DNA from: Rhea pennata
Lineage: Eukaryota; Chordata; Aves; Rheiformes; Rheidae
Length of the DNA stretch: 64,000 bases
Assembly: GCF_028389875.1 (NCBI RefSeq)
Contig: NC_084674.1
Span: 15,409,501-15,473,500, forward strand
Direction: 5' to 3'
Shown: in pieces, positions 14,101 through 28,899 of the stretch
Layout of the letters: the number at the start of each line of letters is the position of its first letter
Numbering within the stretch: the stretch's first letter is position 1
Notes under the pieces: generated by a model
Seen by the model: the letters and a program-made list of their open reading frames with translations, nothing else
What the model was told of the DNA's origin: nothing
Database searches by the model: none
Position numbers and translations under genes: made by a program

Positions 14101-16082
14101 TTAGTTCACCCATTTCATCTTCCAGCCAATGACAGCTACTCCCTAAGCAGCATTTTCTGTTGTCATGATGTGGAAGTTATTAATTTTGAATAATAACTAG
14201 CCTTCCAAAGTAGATTTTCAGTGTATGCAAGACTGGAATTGAAAATACAAAATAAGGAAGCTTGCTCTCCAGTTAGACCTTTCTTTTTAGGAATAGTATG
14301 TTCTAAGTGTCTAATTTTTGTTAACTTGAGGATCTCCCTTTCTTCGGGGTAGGACATCAGTGAAAGAAGTGGGACTGGATAGGCTAACAGTTGTAGCAGT
14401 GCGTGGAGCAGAGGTTCGGTGGTTGTTATTCTAGTGCAAGAAGTAGAGTATCTTGCTTCATCACTCCGTCTCTGCTGCTTTTGCTGATCTATATTTGTCT
14501 TATCTGCTTAACATGTTTTTCACTATATTTGTACAGCCATTACAAAGGCTATTTATAATACAAATTTATGATAGTTATAGAATTAGCTACTCTAAATAAT
14601 AAATATTGCTCTCCCTCTCATCTCCCACTGAAGAGTGAAGGTCTGGAAAGGCCCGCATTAGCACTGTAATGTACTGTGCTTTTGACTTTAAGATAAATAA
14701 AAAGCAAACAAACATGTCTTTGTCTGACGAGTTTTGTCTTGGGCACACCCACTTATCCCTCATCAGCCAAGATAAATTAATTCAGAGGGAGGACTTCCAC
14801 GTTCAGAGAAGGAATGCAGAAATTCTTTCTATTTTGTACATTCTTGGCGTCTTTCCTTTGTTATCAATTTCATGTCCTCTTTGTGTTTTGAAGCTCTGCT
14901 TGGGAAAGGAGGTTATAAATATTAAAGCTCTGAACAAGTTCTAAGAATGATTTGGGTTTTTTTTTTGTTTTGTCTGAAGTATTCTTTGTTTCTGCTATTT
15001 TTACCTCAAAGCTATCCTTCCTCATCCAAGCAGTGTATTTTTAGCTATTCCTGATATTTGAAAAGATTTTTATTAATTGGACAGAGCTTACTTTTGGCTT
15101 TCTTCCTTTCCAATTCTGTTGTAATATTGCCAGCGTTGAGACACACGCACTTAGAACAGATTTTGCAAATATTCTATGGAAGATGTAGAATTTATATTTT
15201 GAAAGTATTTTAATAAATCCTTTGCCATAAACAGCAAGAGTTTTTAAGGACTGGAATGTGCGTCTTAAGTCAGACTTCATGAAGAAACATCTAGAGACTT
15301 TGTTCATAATTACATCGGACTTTTTAATTAAAATTTTAATGTGATCAGGCTGTGGTTGATACTGTCTCTATATCACTTTACACAATGCAAATATGTTTCT
15401 GGCATGGCTTGAATTAGATGAGAATTTCCATTTTCCTCTCATAAACATTTACGGTAGTTATTGACACATATTTGAAAGCCTAGGATTTTGACTTTTAAGT
15501 GGGGGCAAATGTACTTTGTACCATATTGAACCTCCAGCTGTAGACCCCATTTTTAAGCTCAGGGTCCCCTTCACACTGTTCTAGAAAAATAAAAGTTTTT
15601 TAATGAACTTTTCCACATAAACTTTTCTGTAATTCCCTGTATTTTGTTTGCCTGGCTTGTAAACAGTCTAAATAGACCCTTTTCCTTCATGTGCAAGAGT
15701 AAAGTACAGATCCCCATATTGCTCCCTGCAATCACCCAGAACTCTGTAGGGGAACGGTGGGAAAGGATATAGCGTAAGCAATAAAAGGAACAGTCCAAGT
15801 GCAATGCAAAAGCAATGTATGGTAATGAAAAAGAAAAAGGAATACTTTCCATAAATGGAAGGTCCATAAATTATTGTAGCCCTGGGGTCAAATATTTATG
15901 TGTAGAATTGCTGGACCATTTAAGCAGCTATTCATTAAAACCATGTAAATAGCTTGAACAATCAAGCTATCATTTTACACTGATACTTGTACCTACTCCC
16001 AAGGAGGGAAGGCAAATGGGCATTGATAAGGATACATATACTTTTTAAAGAACAATAGACTCCCACGTACGCAGCCCTTCTC

Positions 16083-16084
<2 letters not shown>

Positions 16085-16157
<73 letters not shown>
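16085..16157. repeat. Long uninterrupted (CA)n microsatellite
   Basis: About 36 perfect CA units with no interruption. A tract this long and pure is expected to be polymorphic. Open frames over it are artefacts. Confidence 0.97.
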
Positions 16158-16161
<4 letters not shown>

Positions 16162-19100
16162 CCTTAAAGGGATACTTTTGGGTTAACACTACAGACTTTC
16201 AAAACCAGATACCTGTATCTCAGTATTAGGAGCTGCTGATTCTTACAGAAAAATAAAAATAAAAGAAAGAGGAACATGGAGGATTTCTCGTAGCAGTTCC
16301 ATTTTTCTCCTGTTTTTGCCTGTACTGCAGCAGGAACACGGGCTTTTCCCTTGCAAAGGGGGCGGCAGGACCTGGAGAGAGCATGAGGAATCCTCTTAAG
16401 GCCCAAAGCCACCTTTAAGGATGGGCTGTGCTTCTGCACTCCCTCTCTGCTGTTCCTCCTTCTCCTTCCCAGTTTCTTAAACACGGGGTGGAGGAAAGGA
16501 TTTGTTCAGCAATGGTAGTTTGCTCAGAGCTTAATTAATCCTTGGCTGCATTCACTTTCTGGCAGGCTTCCAGGGAAGTTCAGCAGGGATGGAGGCTACC
16601 ACTCATGCCTGTACCTGCCTGCTTCCTTTTCCAGGGCTGCGGCGGTTTCTGTGCAGGTTCAGAAACGGCAGCGACATCCATCAGGCCTCTCTGGGGCTCC
16701 TTGAGCGTGGAGGGGCCCTCGTGTGCAAAGTGGGTGCTCTGCCTTTGTGTAACGTGCTAGGTTAAACTCTGCTTCTCTTCTAACGCAGTCTTCTCCCTTT
16801 AATTGCCCAGGGTGCTTTATCTTCTCCATCTTGGTCTTCCTCCATTTCTTTGTTTAAATTCAGCTTTTCAATTCTCCCTGCGCTTCTTCCGTCCAATTTT
16901 CGACCACAGCTGTCGTGATCGGTTCCTTCTTCGTTCTTCTTTCTGATGCTTCCCCAGCCGGCAGGGATGAGGTATCCCTCGTGCCTGAGCGCTGTGTGCT
17001 GGGAGCAGGGGAGCCAGGAGCGGATGACAGAATTAATTTGCAGGTGTCTCCCTCCTCTTGCTTTTGACAGCCTGACAGCTACCCTCTGCTTATGTCTTGG
17101 AGGGTTATTTCTCAGAGTTGTGCAATCCTTTTCTAGGTTAGTGTTGAGCAAACTAACTTATTTGAGAGAGAGCCTTTATAGAAGGAGATATTTTGCAAGG
17201 GAAAAAATTTGCTAAGTTTTTTTTTTTTCTTATGTAACAGCCGAATACAGTAAAACAGAAAAGGATGGGAGCAGTGACATCATTTTAAAGCCTATCTGCA
17301 GCTACTGTAAGCCATGAGCATGGAGTAGTCAGTGGTAGAACCAAAGTGCCAAGCAGGAAAACTGAAGAGAGTAGTAATAACAAGCTCCTTGCTCGTTATT
17401 CAATTCATTGCTGAGTGCACCTTTTGCAGCTTAGGAGATGAGAGATACCGAAGGTATAGCCTGCTCCGTGCACACTTGCCTCCTGGTGCGGTGCAGCATG
17501 CGTGTTTGCGGAAGTGCAGTGTGATTGACTTGTATGTGAACTTCTTATTTACACACTCATTTGTTTACCAAGCCTGGGATGATTTACTGCAAAGAGCAGA
17601 ATATTCTTTCTGTATGTCTTTTTGCGTGTCTCCTTGTGTCTGGTAGGCATCTCTCATCCATGCCATTAATGAAATAGCCAGGGTGGGAAGGGCAAGGAAA
17701 AAATATTCTGTGTAATAACACAGGCAGGTAAGAGCGAAGAATCCCAATGTGTGTTAAGTGTGCACTTAAATCTAATCATTTTAATTTACTATTTAATTTT
17801 CCCTCAACATTTTAATGTGCTCTTTGTTACTCATTTTATTTTTGTCCTGTTGAGTGACCCCCCAAAAAACATTTATTGTTCCTAATTATAGATTTTCCTC
17901 TTCATTTTGGGAGAAGGATAAAAATAAAGTTTTCCAAAACTACAGGTCTTATGAGCAGTCCTTCGCCTCTGATCACCACAGATATAATTTCCTTGGAATA
18001 TTTCCCTTATCCCTAGCCATAAGGAAAAGCAGCTTTCTTTTTAAGGAGTTTTCTTTTCATTGTTTTAAACATTTCTGGGAATGACAAGAGAGATTAGCTG
18101 AACACAAAATACATATATGGAAGGATGGATAGAATAATGAATAAGAAATTTAAGAGGCATAACTGTTTATATGCCTTTGTATGGGTTTTATGTTGTATGT
18201 TCAAATATTGCTAACAAGACATTAGAAGGAGACCCCATTTTCTTTATCTCCATCTTTGGCCTTAAATACGCAAAGCTCATGGTAATCTAGTGCACATCTA
18301 TGATGTAATAACAAAAAGAAATAAATGCTGGAAACACATTTTTAATTCTTTAGTGCTCATGCTAAATGATATTTGACTTTATATTCAATACTGCAGTCTA
18401 CAAGTTGCAGTGAAAAAATCTAAGAATCTAAACTGAAATATTCAAAAACCAGAAACAGTAACAGCTTGATGTTTTTCTGAAGCTTGCATGCTCTTTGCTG
18501 AAACTGTTGCTGTAAACTGTGAATAGCATCTAGCATTTAATATGCTTGCATGCTACATTTCAGGACTAAATGGACTGATTATCATTTATACCTCATAATG
18601 GCATAAATGCTCAGATTCCTTTCACTAGTTGTATGTTATTGACTTCGGTGGGGATTACTGGTATTAAGACCTTTGAAAATTAGGCCAAAAGATGGTGTTG
18701 TGCAATGATGTTTGCCGAGTGATCTGCAGACAGATGTGCAAGATTCAGTTCTGACACAACCAGAAAACACCAGGAAGTCCCATCCTCTCTCAGCATATTT
18801 GTGGAAAGAAAGGTCTCTTTTCCATCAACTTATTTTCCAAACATTCCAAATTGTTAAAATAGTATTTTAACATTTAAAACAAAGCCGGCATCCTTTCTGT
18901 TAAATTGAAAAAGTTTAAACACACTTGTTGCCTGATTTGCTTTTTAAACTAGCTCTCTGATAAATCACCCTTTTTTGCATTAAAGCAGAAATGGGCCAAA
19001 TGAAGCTGAACACATTCAGTTATCTTTAAAATGGGACAAAGCATTTGACCAACTGGGGAAGGTGACGGACTGAATACTTAAGCCAACCTGTCTAAGTAAG

Positions 19101-22100
19101 GGAGTCTGTAACCGTTCTCCTTGTCACAGAAGGCTCTTTTACATGCTCTATTTATAATGTCCTGTTGCCATTTTATTGTGCCTTTAACAGCTATGCAATG
19201 GTGATTAAAAACAGTCCCCAAGTTTCCCGTGTCACTTTTCACTCATCATCACAGCCCTGAATGGTGATAGTTTAAACCTCCTCATGCCCGTTAGCTAATG
19301 CTTGTTGAGAACATAATATTGGCCTCTTTATTACAAATGTCATGAATCTGTATTATTAATTATCATTGTCAGGCTTATGGGAAGGATCCAAGCCTGGAAA
19401 TTTAAATAACAATTCATCTTCCTCGTTTTCTGTTTTTCAAATTCCTCAGCACAAAACTCTGCTTGACACAGTGTTACTCTTGAATTAGTTTCACTGCCTT
19501 TGCCTAGCAACACAAATAGGTTTTACACTTTCCAGGCTTCTCCTGTTAACTTCTAAAGCTGATTGTTGTCACCGGTATATCTGTGTTTGCTATTTATTTG
19601 TTACTAGGTGTCACAGCTCTGGACAGGCTCGCCTTGTTGGATACTCATCAAGTGCTGTGTTTAAGTCCCACCACGCTGGAGATGCTCTCTCCTGCTTCCT
19701 GACTTTGAGCAGAACCTGGCACTGCCTTTGGCTTGGGCTCCGCACATTCACAGACATGGTCTGCTAAGTTCAGACCTACTCTTCAGTTGCTTAAGCCTAC
19801 GCTAGTGCCTGACCTCCACAAAGACCATCATGCTTTCCTGAAGCTCAGGTTTATGCACTGTGCTTCTTCAGACTGAGATGGAAATTTTCACTCTGAACTT
19901 CCGACACTGCAAGAAAGATACTGAATCCAAAAGAAAGAAACACGTTGGTGTCACTTCTTGCATCATTTTCTCCCTCAGTCAGGAACAGAGCTTGTAGAGA
20001 GGGGCGCAATCTCTCTTTGGAAACTTTCAGCTTGACACTGACAGTCTGAAGTCAGCTTCTTGCTGCCAATCAGCTCCTGTTTTCTTCTGCTGGTTACACA
20101 AGAAGGAAAATTAATTCTTTGGCCCAAAGCCTGTGCCTTTCTTCATCTCTTTTTCCTACTTTTTGTCTCATTTGTCTTCTTGACCCACCCTATCTTCATG
20201 ACTTTAAAAGCAGTGTTTAAGTGCTCCCTTGAGCTCACCTCAGCGGGGTGGTTCTCCTGTCTCAGGCGATCTGCAGCATACTCGCTGCCCAGCTCAGCAC
20301 ATTCTTGAAGTGTTAGCAACATCTTTGCTTGTGCTATGGTTTCTCCCAAGCAGAAGTTGTGACAGGACAGTGCTCTTGTCAAATTTACTTGGTGTGTCAG
20401 ATGGAGGGGGGAGAGGGAGGATATCATTTGCAACTCGCTGGCAGCAAGAGCTCTTGCCTGATGTTGAAGAAAAGCACAGCTCATTGGCAGCATCTGGCTT
20501 GCGTATGCAGCCCAGGGCCCAGCTTCCTGGTTCTGCAGGAGCCAGCACCATCACCTTTCCTTGAGGTATCCACCCAGGTGCCCCTTCACAAGTCACCACC
20601 TCTGCTGGCTTCCTGCAGTGCTGGAGATTGCATTGCTTTGCAACATGGTGAGTAGATCTTGCTCTAAAACTATCCAGCCACGTAGCGCCCTCAAGTTCTC
20701 ACAAGGTATGAGAAACCACGGCCCCACAGGGAAGAGCTGAGCTCCATTATTCACTGGTTGTGTGGGACCAGGGCTCCTAAGGCACTCAGAATGACTTAAA
20801 AAAGAGAAAAAATGGCAGCAGACAGGACTGTGCTGGAGTCTCTTCTGCTTGCTTAGTAAAATGGACTGAGGCCTCTACAGCCAGATCGCAGCTTTGTCAT
20901 TGAAGAGCCACCCTACTCCGCTCTACACCCCCTCGATGTGGGCTACTTTGGGGGCCCTGAGACCCTGTCTCCTCTGCCTGCCCACTCTCACACAGCCCCC
21001 TATAGGCCCCAGCCCCCTGCAGGCAGGTGATGCTCCAAAAAGGGCTCAGAGGAAGGTACCCACGAACACATCCTGTGCTCAGCCTTCTGTGTGGGCTGAG
21101 CTTTGTACTGATCTTCAGCACATAGGTCTCCTTCAGGGAATCAAACACTTTCAGAGGCTGATATGAACTGCTACTGTGGAATATCTTGGGGAGGTTTGCA
21201 TAAGATATAAGTGATATCTGATTGTGTTGATTTTTACCAAAATACTGCATAAATTACAAACATGGGGTCATTATCTGTGTGAAGGCATTTGGTTGAGGAT
21301 AACTCTAATATACATGCCCTGGCTGGGAACGTATGCATGAATCAGTTACAGTCAGTATGGAGAAATATATTGTTAATATAATTGGCTTGGTGAAATAAAG
21401 CACTTAAAAGGAATAATACAAAGATACTACAGATTTTATATTAAAAAATTATCAAATGCAGGAGAGGACATGACCTTCTTATGTCAGCGGTGTTTTTTGT
21501 TATTACAGGAATAAGAGACTTACTTAATTCCTGGAAGTGCTAGGGTGTTTTTGGTTGGCTGAATGTGTCCTTTATAGTAGTCTGTTTGTCATCTCAACTT
21601 TTTCCTGAAGATGGAATTCATATTTCTAGCCAAAAATGTAATAATTTTTACTTCGTATTGAGGTTATATGACAGATGGTGAGCTAAAATTCTTAGTGTTT
21701 TAAAATGATTCGATGACTCATAAAACTGAGTAACACTTTTTCCTCAGATCATGTTTTGATTCTATCTAAGGATGAGTTAAATGCTCGAATTAAAGAAAAA
21801 TCCATCTAATATATTCAACAAATATTTGAGCTGTGAAAATATGTTGGGATTTTTGACTTTTTTTAAAAAAATCATTTATCTGTGGCCTATGTTGTAGTAG
21901 GAAGTATCAGAAATCTCTCAAAAGAACTATGTAGGATTCCTGAAATGTTTAAAGAGTGGATATAGTTTGGTAAACATTGAAACAGCAAACCAAACCCTGA
22001 AGTTCCCTGAGATTTCAAACATTATTGTTTATTTTAATTAGCAGTAATATGAAGTATTTCTTTTAAAACTTGATGTTTTATAATATGTTTGAGGTCAGTG

Positions 22101-25100
22101 AGAACTAGCTTCCTTTGGTGCTTTTGAGGATTCACCTGGAAATTTAGGTGTCTAGTTCATTGGAAGTCTGTCTCTAATACTTGTGTGATAGACAGAATCA
22201 AAAAATGGTGTTCTGGTTTTGAAGATTTTACATCATAGACCTACTTGATTTCAGCTGGTACCTTTAACTATTTTCTCGGTCATTTATTAGGTCCCCTCAG
22301 CTGCTGCTACACTCAGACCTGGTTGGCATTGATAAAATCATTGGTTTTGTCAGGTTAGTGCAGAGGTCCTGGTAAGGCTCATTCAGTCTGAAGGCTCCCT
22401 GGCCATGGTCCATCCTAACGCCTTCTAGGAGCAAAGGCTAGTCATGATACCCTACTTGGGACAGATGAAATGTCCCTGGATTCAGAGGGAAGAAGAGGAG
22501 AGCTTTGGATCTAAGCACACATTAAGTTATCAGCAAGATATACAAGGGCCAGGGATCTGGCTAGGTCTCAGCATCGAAAGGACTGTCTGAATTGAGAGCG
22601 CAGGCAGTTTGACTTAGTGCTCAGAAGATCTGACAAAGGAGTTAGCTACTAACCTGCTTTTAAGTTAAGATTTAGGCTCTTCATTCAGGGCAATATCTAT
22701 TTATTCAGGCCTAACAGAAAAACTCTGTTATTGTACTTTACTCTGCTATGGATGTGTTTTTAAGTTAATATATACATTACTATAGAAGAAAGTAGGAAAC
22801 TCAGAACACTTGTATCTTACAAGTACACAAAAGTATGTTATGTATACAAAGAATATACAATTTCAAAAGGGCTCTTAGGCCTGCTTATGATGTTTACATA
22901 TAGAGAGTTAGTATTGCCATTCTAGGTGTATCAGTAATACTTGCCTGAAAAAGAGATGCCATCCCTCAGATTTTCTCCTTCTTTGTAAAATTATATTTTT
23001 GCTCTGTATATCTAGTAGCACAAAGCTTGTTTTTCTACAAGTTGCTCTATTTTCAAAGATAATAGGTAGATGTTAGAGTTCCAGCTTTTCTTCCTGATAT
23101 TACATGTGTGGCTCTATTTGCATTCTCTCAGCTTATGTTTTCTCAGATGCAGAAAATTATGTAATTAGTTGTGGGGTCTCATGCCATCATTTCAGAGATG
23201 TTTCCCATTTAAATTAAAGGCCTGTTCTTCTACCCAATCAGTAATTGTCTAGATCTTTCAAAATCTCCTTCAGCTTGATTTAATTGTTAAACATTAATTT
23301 AGTGGGAAAAAAGGCTTCAAAGGGGGAAAAAAGAACTGCTGGAGGGGCAAAATATTAATAGGTGCTTAAAAGCAAAACAGTAATTCTTCCCTTTCTAAGC
23401 TTGCAGCCCTTCAGGCCTAGTAGAAAAGAAACAATTGACTGTATTACAGGATTATATAGGTTTCATTGACTTAAAATGAACTGAAAGCAGCTGTAGGGAG
23501 ATTTACCTCAAGTCTTTATTATTAGCCATATGAGGCAGAAAGAAAAACAATGTTTTGTTTGAATCAGAAAATACAATTTTCAATGGTGGTTTAGAAAAGG
23601 TTAGATAAAGAGAGCATTACTTTTCAATAGCAAAAAAGATGGAATAGAAAAATTCTGTTTTGCCAGCATTATAACCCATATAAAAGATCTGGCTAACAGA
23701 AAAGAGGCTACCTTATACTTGAAGGATCTTTGTTTTCTTTCATTTCTGATGGATAATCTTTGCATTTAGTACACTTGATATCTCTTTTACTTACTAATGA
23801 CAGTAATACTTCACTCCTTTGAATACTTCTACCATGGAAATGGAGATAAAGATCAAAAAGTGTTGCCTTTCTACAAAGAAAATCCTTTTAAAGTCGGATC
23901 TCATTGAAAAATATATTGATACAGATTTCCCTTTAAGATTTCTGCCTTTAGTTGGCAGAAATTAATTTAATTTCTGATTAAGAAATAATTGAGGGGATTT
24001 TTCGTAAAAAATTGTTCAGAATGTAAAGTCAGAATCTATTTTAAAAGTCCAGATTATTTCCTTACATGGCTATGTTTAAGTTTTTATTATTATTTTACCT
24101 ACCATAGACTTTTTTTGAAAAACATACCTTCCATTAAAACACAGTTAATAACAGTTGATTTCTAAACTAGCTGTCTATAACCAGTTATTTTTGTAAATCG
24201 GAATTTTACTTTAATTCCACTTATGCTTTTTGAATGGGAACTGCTCACTTCTCAAACTTAGAGAAAATGTAGCTGTGCTACAGTGCTGGGTGATAAGGCA
24301 TCTGTAAGTATATAAATCAACATGAATGAAAACTGATGCCTGATATCAGTGGTAGGCTATGACTATTTCAGAAAACTGAAAACTCTTCCTGTTGTGTTAG
24401 GGTTTCTGGTATGAATTTCCTATTTCCTGTAACCTACCTTTGTCCAAAGTGATCATCTGTAGTCAAAAATATTTTGTTAGACTGTTACAGTCTACAGAAT
24501 ACATAATGGACTTTTTTCCACTAGGTTGTTCAAGTGAAGTGCTTTTATATAAATGTGTCCACAACAGTACTGATTGTGAGGCAAGATGGAATTACATGAT
24601 TCTGAATGTTAAATAGCTGAATATTATTTTGGCATTGCAGCAGCAATATTTTAGCAGAGCACCAAATTATGGTTTGGAGCTATCTAAAAATAAATACAAG
24701 AAACCTTTGTGGGCATAGATGAAAAGCAGGAAATAAATTTTCACTGTTGGTCAGATAAGTTCTGAGAATCTATAGACCAGCCATTCCATAGTCCATTTGT
24801 GACAAGAGCCAAAATAAAGCGTTCTGGGGTAACGAAGAACAACTTTGGGTACCCACACGTTTGTTCATCTGTTTGTTGTTCCTCTCTCCCACTTACCTGT
24901 AGAGTCTTTCTTCAGAGAAGGATAGTCTACAAAATATGGCTGTTATTGACTGCAGTAATGTAGCTTTGAAGTATATGTTGTCACAGTCTGATACTGGATG
25001 TACAAAGAGGAGGAGTTTTCTCTGAGAGTCTTAGACTCTCATATTTAGTTCATATGTTTATACAATAAACCATTTCTCATAATTTTCAGTGGGCTGGTGA

Positions 25101-25547
25101 CTTTTTGAGGTAAATGGTGACTTTTAGGCGCTATTGCACTGTCATCTTGATCCACTTTGATTTTTGTATGTTTGTAAAGGAGGAGTTCTCAACTATCAGT
25201 CATTCATGGGGTCATACTACCATTCAACTGTCAATTTCTTCTGTTCAATTCTTTTCTTAAATAATTCACTGAATGATGATTTTTCTACAGCAGCATAGCA
25301 GCTATTGCAAAACACAACTTCAAACTGTTGAACCTCATTTTGAGGTCTCAACGTAGAGGAAGGCTGAATACTTTGTGAAAATAAAACACTTTTAACTATT
25401 TCAATTTATTCACCCAGAACCACTATTCATTCTTTTAAAAAGTAAAACATAGTTCCTAAATCAACCTTAACTGAAATAATATATCACACTGCATGTATTT
25501 TTCAGCCTAAAGTAACAGAATTACTACTGATATAGTAGTACAGAATA

Positions 25548-25737
25548 ATACTTTGCACTTACATCTTACTTTGATCTGTAGGTTGTAAGGGATGTTTGGT
25601 AAGTGTCCTCTCGAGTTGGGGAGATCTTGATACAGAGAGATTAAACAACTTGTCCAAGGTCTCAGAGTGAATCAGTAGCGGGAACAGAGCTGCACACCAA
25701 ATTCCTGTCCTGTTGTTCACACTCCTAAAACACAGGT
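25548..25737 (+). mobile_element. MIR-like SINE relic
   Basis: aataatactttgcacttaca at the start and the later run acagagagattaaacaac, ttgtccaaggtctcagag, and cagtagcgggaacagagctg follow the order of the MIR/CORE-SINE consensus (cacagagaggttaagtaac, ttgcccaaggtcacacag, gtggcagagccgggat). It is old and diverged, inside the putative ERC2 intron. Confidence 0.7.
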
Positions 25738-28700
25738 TGAGAAGATTATGGTTGCTACAGCATTCAGAGGGCAGTTTCTTGCTGGACTCTCACCCCACAG
25801 CCCCTAGTTTAATCCTATACTTTCCCAAGTAAGCAGTCCCAATCTTCCTTCGTCCCAGTGATTTTCAGTAGATCCCTCCTCTACTGTGCTAACAGCAGAA
25901 ATTTCTTATTTTAAATGTTACCCTTTACTAAAAAGTCCAGGTACCTGCCACTGTGTGTAGGAAGTGGGCACTTTCCTTCAGGCTGATGTGTAGCACACTC
26001 AAAAGGATTCACTTCTAATTGAAATTTCCAAAAGATAGCAGTTCACCAAAGGAATTTGATATGTTTGCTGTAGACATCTTGTCAGATTTGCTAAGCACTC
26101 TCTCAAACACTAGAGCAGGTGGAAAGTGGAGAGGGGATTGTTGGAAGTCTGCTGTGTAGACAAGTAACCTGAAACACATCTGAATTGTTTGCACAGCTAC
26201 GAATATAATTGATTGATATGTGCATGCTTTTACACTACAGTAATTGCATGTCAAATGTACTTTTAGTTATGTATTAGTCTTTTAATCTACTGAAGAAAAA
26301 TGAAATATTGAAAAAATGTAACATTTCTGATAGGAAAATTTATTTCATCTGTAAGAAATAGTATTTTAACATACAAAAACCAAAAAACTAATTTCATATG
26401 TGGGCTAAACATTTTGTGAATTTATACTAGTATTCTTGCCCAAGTCAATGCTGCTTGTAGAGCAAGAGTAATCTTCCTTCTCCTTGGAAGTGACTTCCAA
26501 TTATTTCTGTTTAGGATGCCCAAAAATGTTCTGCTTCCTTTGGCAATATTGTCTGTTCAAAACTGTGGGGGCCAGATGTTCGCTGCACTTATTATTAGTA
26601 ATCAACAGGAGTTCTGAATTATCAAAAATTATCACACCTTTAAGGCATTTTGGGGCAGTAACACTCAACAAGAAGAGGCACATTTCCCTAAATGAATACA
26701 TTCTCATTCAGTGGGTTATTCACTTAACCAGCATTAAATGTAATCCTCTTTGAATCTCAGTGGCCACCTCCTACTCTTTTCCTGTCAGTCTTCATGTCCT
26801 GCAAGAGCATGAATTCAGCCTTCAAAAGAATAGTAGTTTGACTAAATCACTGTGTAGCTTTCTTGAAGAAATACAAAGAGGGATTCCATACAACTTGTGC
26901 AAAATAGCTCAAGGTCAGTAACTCCTAATACTTTACGTCATAATTAAAGTATTCACTTTTCGTTTGGTCTCTACTCACTCATTTTTCTTTTCTTTCCTTT
27001 TGTTTTGCCTTTTTTAACATAGATATTTATCCCGGTAATGTGGCTTCATCACCTCTTCTTATGCTAATTTTATTTTCAGACAAGCCGGATCACACTGCTG
27101 GCCATTGTAATTTACTGCGCACTAGCTTTGCAGGATATAATGAAGCAGGACAGTATTCTTTTTGATGTGGTTAATCTCTGTTTTACTTGTGCCTCTCCTG
27201 AAAACTGCACTGTGTCAGAGAGTCTTTTGTAGCCAATGGTGACAGGAAGATCAACAGAGAGAGGTTGCTCCATTAACCTCTGAAGTAATGAAGTTGCATT
27301 TCAGGCAGTCAACACTCACGCTGCCAATTTATTATCATTTAAGAGGAAGTGAAACTACTTCAAGCCACTCTAGTGTCCACATTTTGATAAATACACAGAT
27401 TGCTAATGTTCTAAGGCTAACAACCAGCCTCGAGGGGACCTCTAACAGTGCAGGATGCTGTGGCTCAGGGTCTCCTTGGTCTTGCAAAATGGTAAGTCTT
27501 CAGCACCAAGAAAACAAGCTAAGTCTATTTATTTTTTTCCCATACTAAATGTAGAGATGTAGTTTTGTTGATAACGCTGTCCATGTTGAAATGTAAAAGT
27601 TAGATAAGTCCTCTCAGAACTAATTTGTGGAAACTTTCAAGGGAATTAAATTCAGATCTCCAGATCTGCTTTTATTTAATTCTAGTATACACATTTGTAA
27701 GGCAATTACTTTCCATCTTAGAAATGGACATAACTAAAATCTTGGGAGCATGTTTAAACTCTGAATCTGTTAAAATCCTGCCAGATTGTCTGACCTTGTA
27801 AGATTTTCATGACCTGTAGTCAAATCCTGTGAGAATGGCTTTCTGGGGAAGCAATAACACTAGTCTCCCCAACCTCAGCAGTAAAACAGACTTGTTAAAA
27901 AAAAAATGGCATGACCATAACTTCCTAACTTCAGCTCCTGGGCATGGTCTTTGGCACATATTTTTTCCTGCTGAAGGTAGAGTAATTTGCATGTCTGGCT
28001 TTCCATTAGCAGTGAGAACACTTTTTATACACAAAGTCCAGGTGGTTGCATAGCTGTATCATACATTCCCCTTTTCCCAGGGTGACAGGAACAGTTATTT
28101 AGCCACAGCGGTTCAGAGGACCAAGGCGATCAGTTAAGTGCAGTATGTTCCTGCTGTTGCCTTGCAGCATTTGTGCTGCACTAATATCTAGGCTGTGGGC
28201 TGAGGTCTGCTTGTGTATAGGTATCCGCACGTTAGCTACCTGTGACTATTCTGACACAGCTTCAGTGAAGGAATTGGAAAGTCTCTGTCTTCCATGGGCT
28301 TTGGACAGATCCAGTTAGTGTTTTTCGTCTGGGAAATCAAAGCACTCAGTAAAGTTACATATATTTTATACAAGGATGCAATGAGGAATATAAACTGAAT
28401 ACTTAGCTATGGCTTCATGCCCACTCTAGTCTTTCTGGTCAAGAGCCCGAGGTGTCTTTCTCCAGGCTTGAGCCTACTTCTTGCTGTAAAGGAGATTCCC
28501 TGGGTTGTTTCCTGTGCGCTCGTGCTGCCTAACAAGTGTCTCCTTGCTTGGTCTTCTCTTACCAACGCAGTGGCCAGCGGTCTATGTAGGCAGCTGCTAG
28601 TGGTGCAGAGCTCTGCGAGGGGCAGGAATAGTGGTCGTGGCTGGTGTGGTCTGTCACCTCCAGCTCTGTGCGTGGCAGATGCAGCCTCCCGAGCTCTGCA

Positions 28701-28899
28701 GCCCTGCCGCGGGGGTGAGCGTGCTCCTGCGCGGGTCTGCTGCGTGCCAGGGTTTGCTGGAGGACGGGGGCCAGCACAAGACCCGCAAGCAGCTCCCACA
28801 TGAGCCCCTAAGCTGTGTCTAGAAGAGCAGCCTGCAACGGTTAATGTATTTTCTCCAGCTCACAACAAATTCTTCCTTGTCCTAAGACAGCAGGTAACG

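Larger units (their letters stand above)
11352..25547. other. Non-coding DNA, read as ERC2 intron
   Basis: Contents are three simple repeats (13764, 14051, 16085), a G+C-richer stretch around 20.2-21.1 kb without a recognisable gene, and a block at 18.88-19.62 kb whose word composition resembles conserved non-coding DNA. Stretches near 10.4, 18.63 and 50.25 kb contain words of the 'tgaagtcaatggg' palindromic repeat family. Confidence 0.55.

Noticed and set aside
14011..14193. Open frames over the CA repeats at 14.05 and 16.1 kb
   Set aside because: The His-Thr and Val-Cys strings are translations of a dinucleotide repeat.
20060..21250. Cluster of overlapping open frames in a G+C-richer stretch
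   Set aside because: The frames lie on both strands and have no domain, signal or consistent splice structure.
27081..27230. Open frame after a good acceptor (ttattttcag) at about 27080
   Set aside because: It reads about 50 codons to a TAG without a donor in a useful phase, a poly(A) context or a recognisable protein. It is likely chance.
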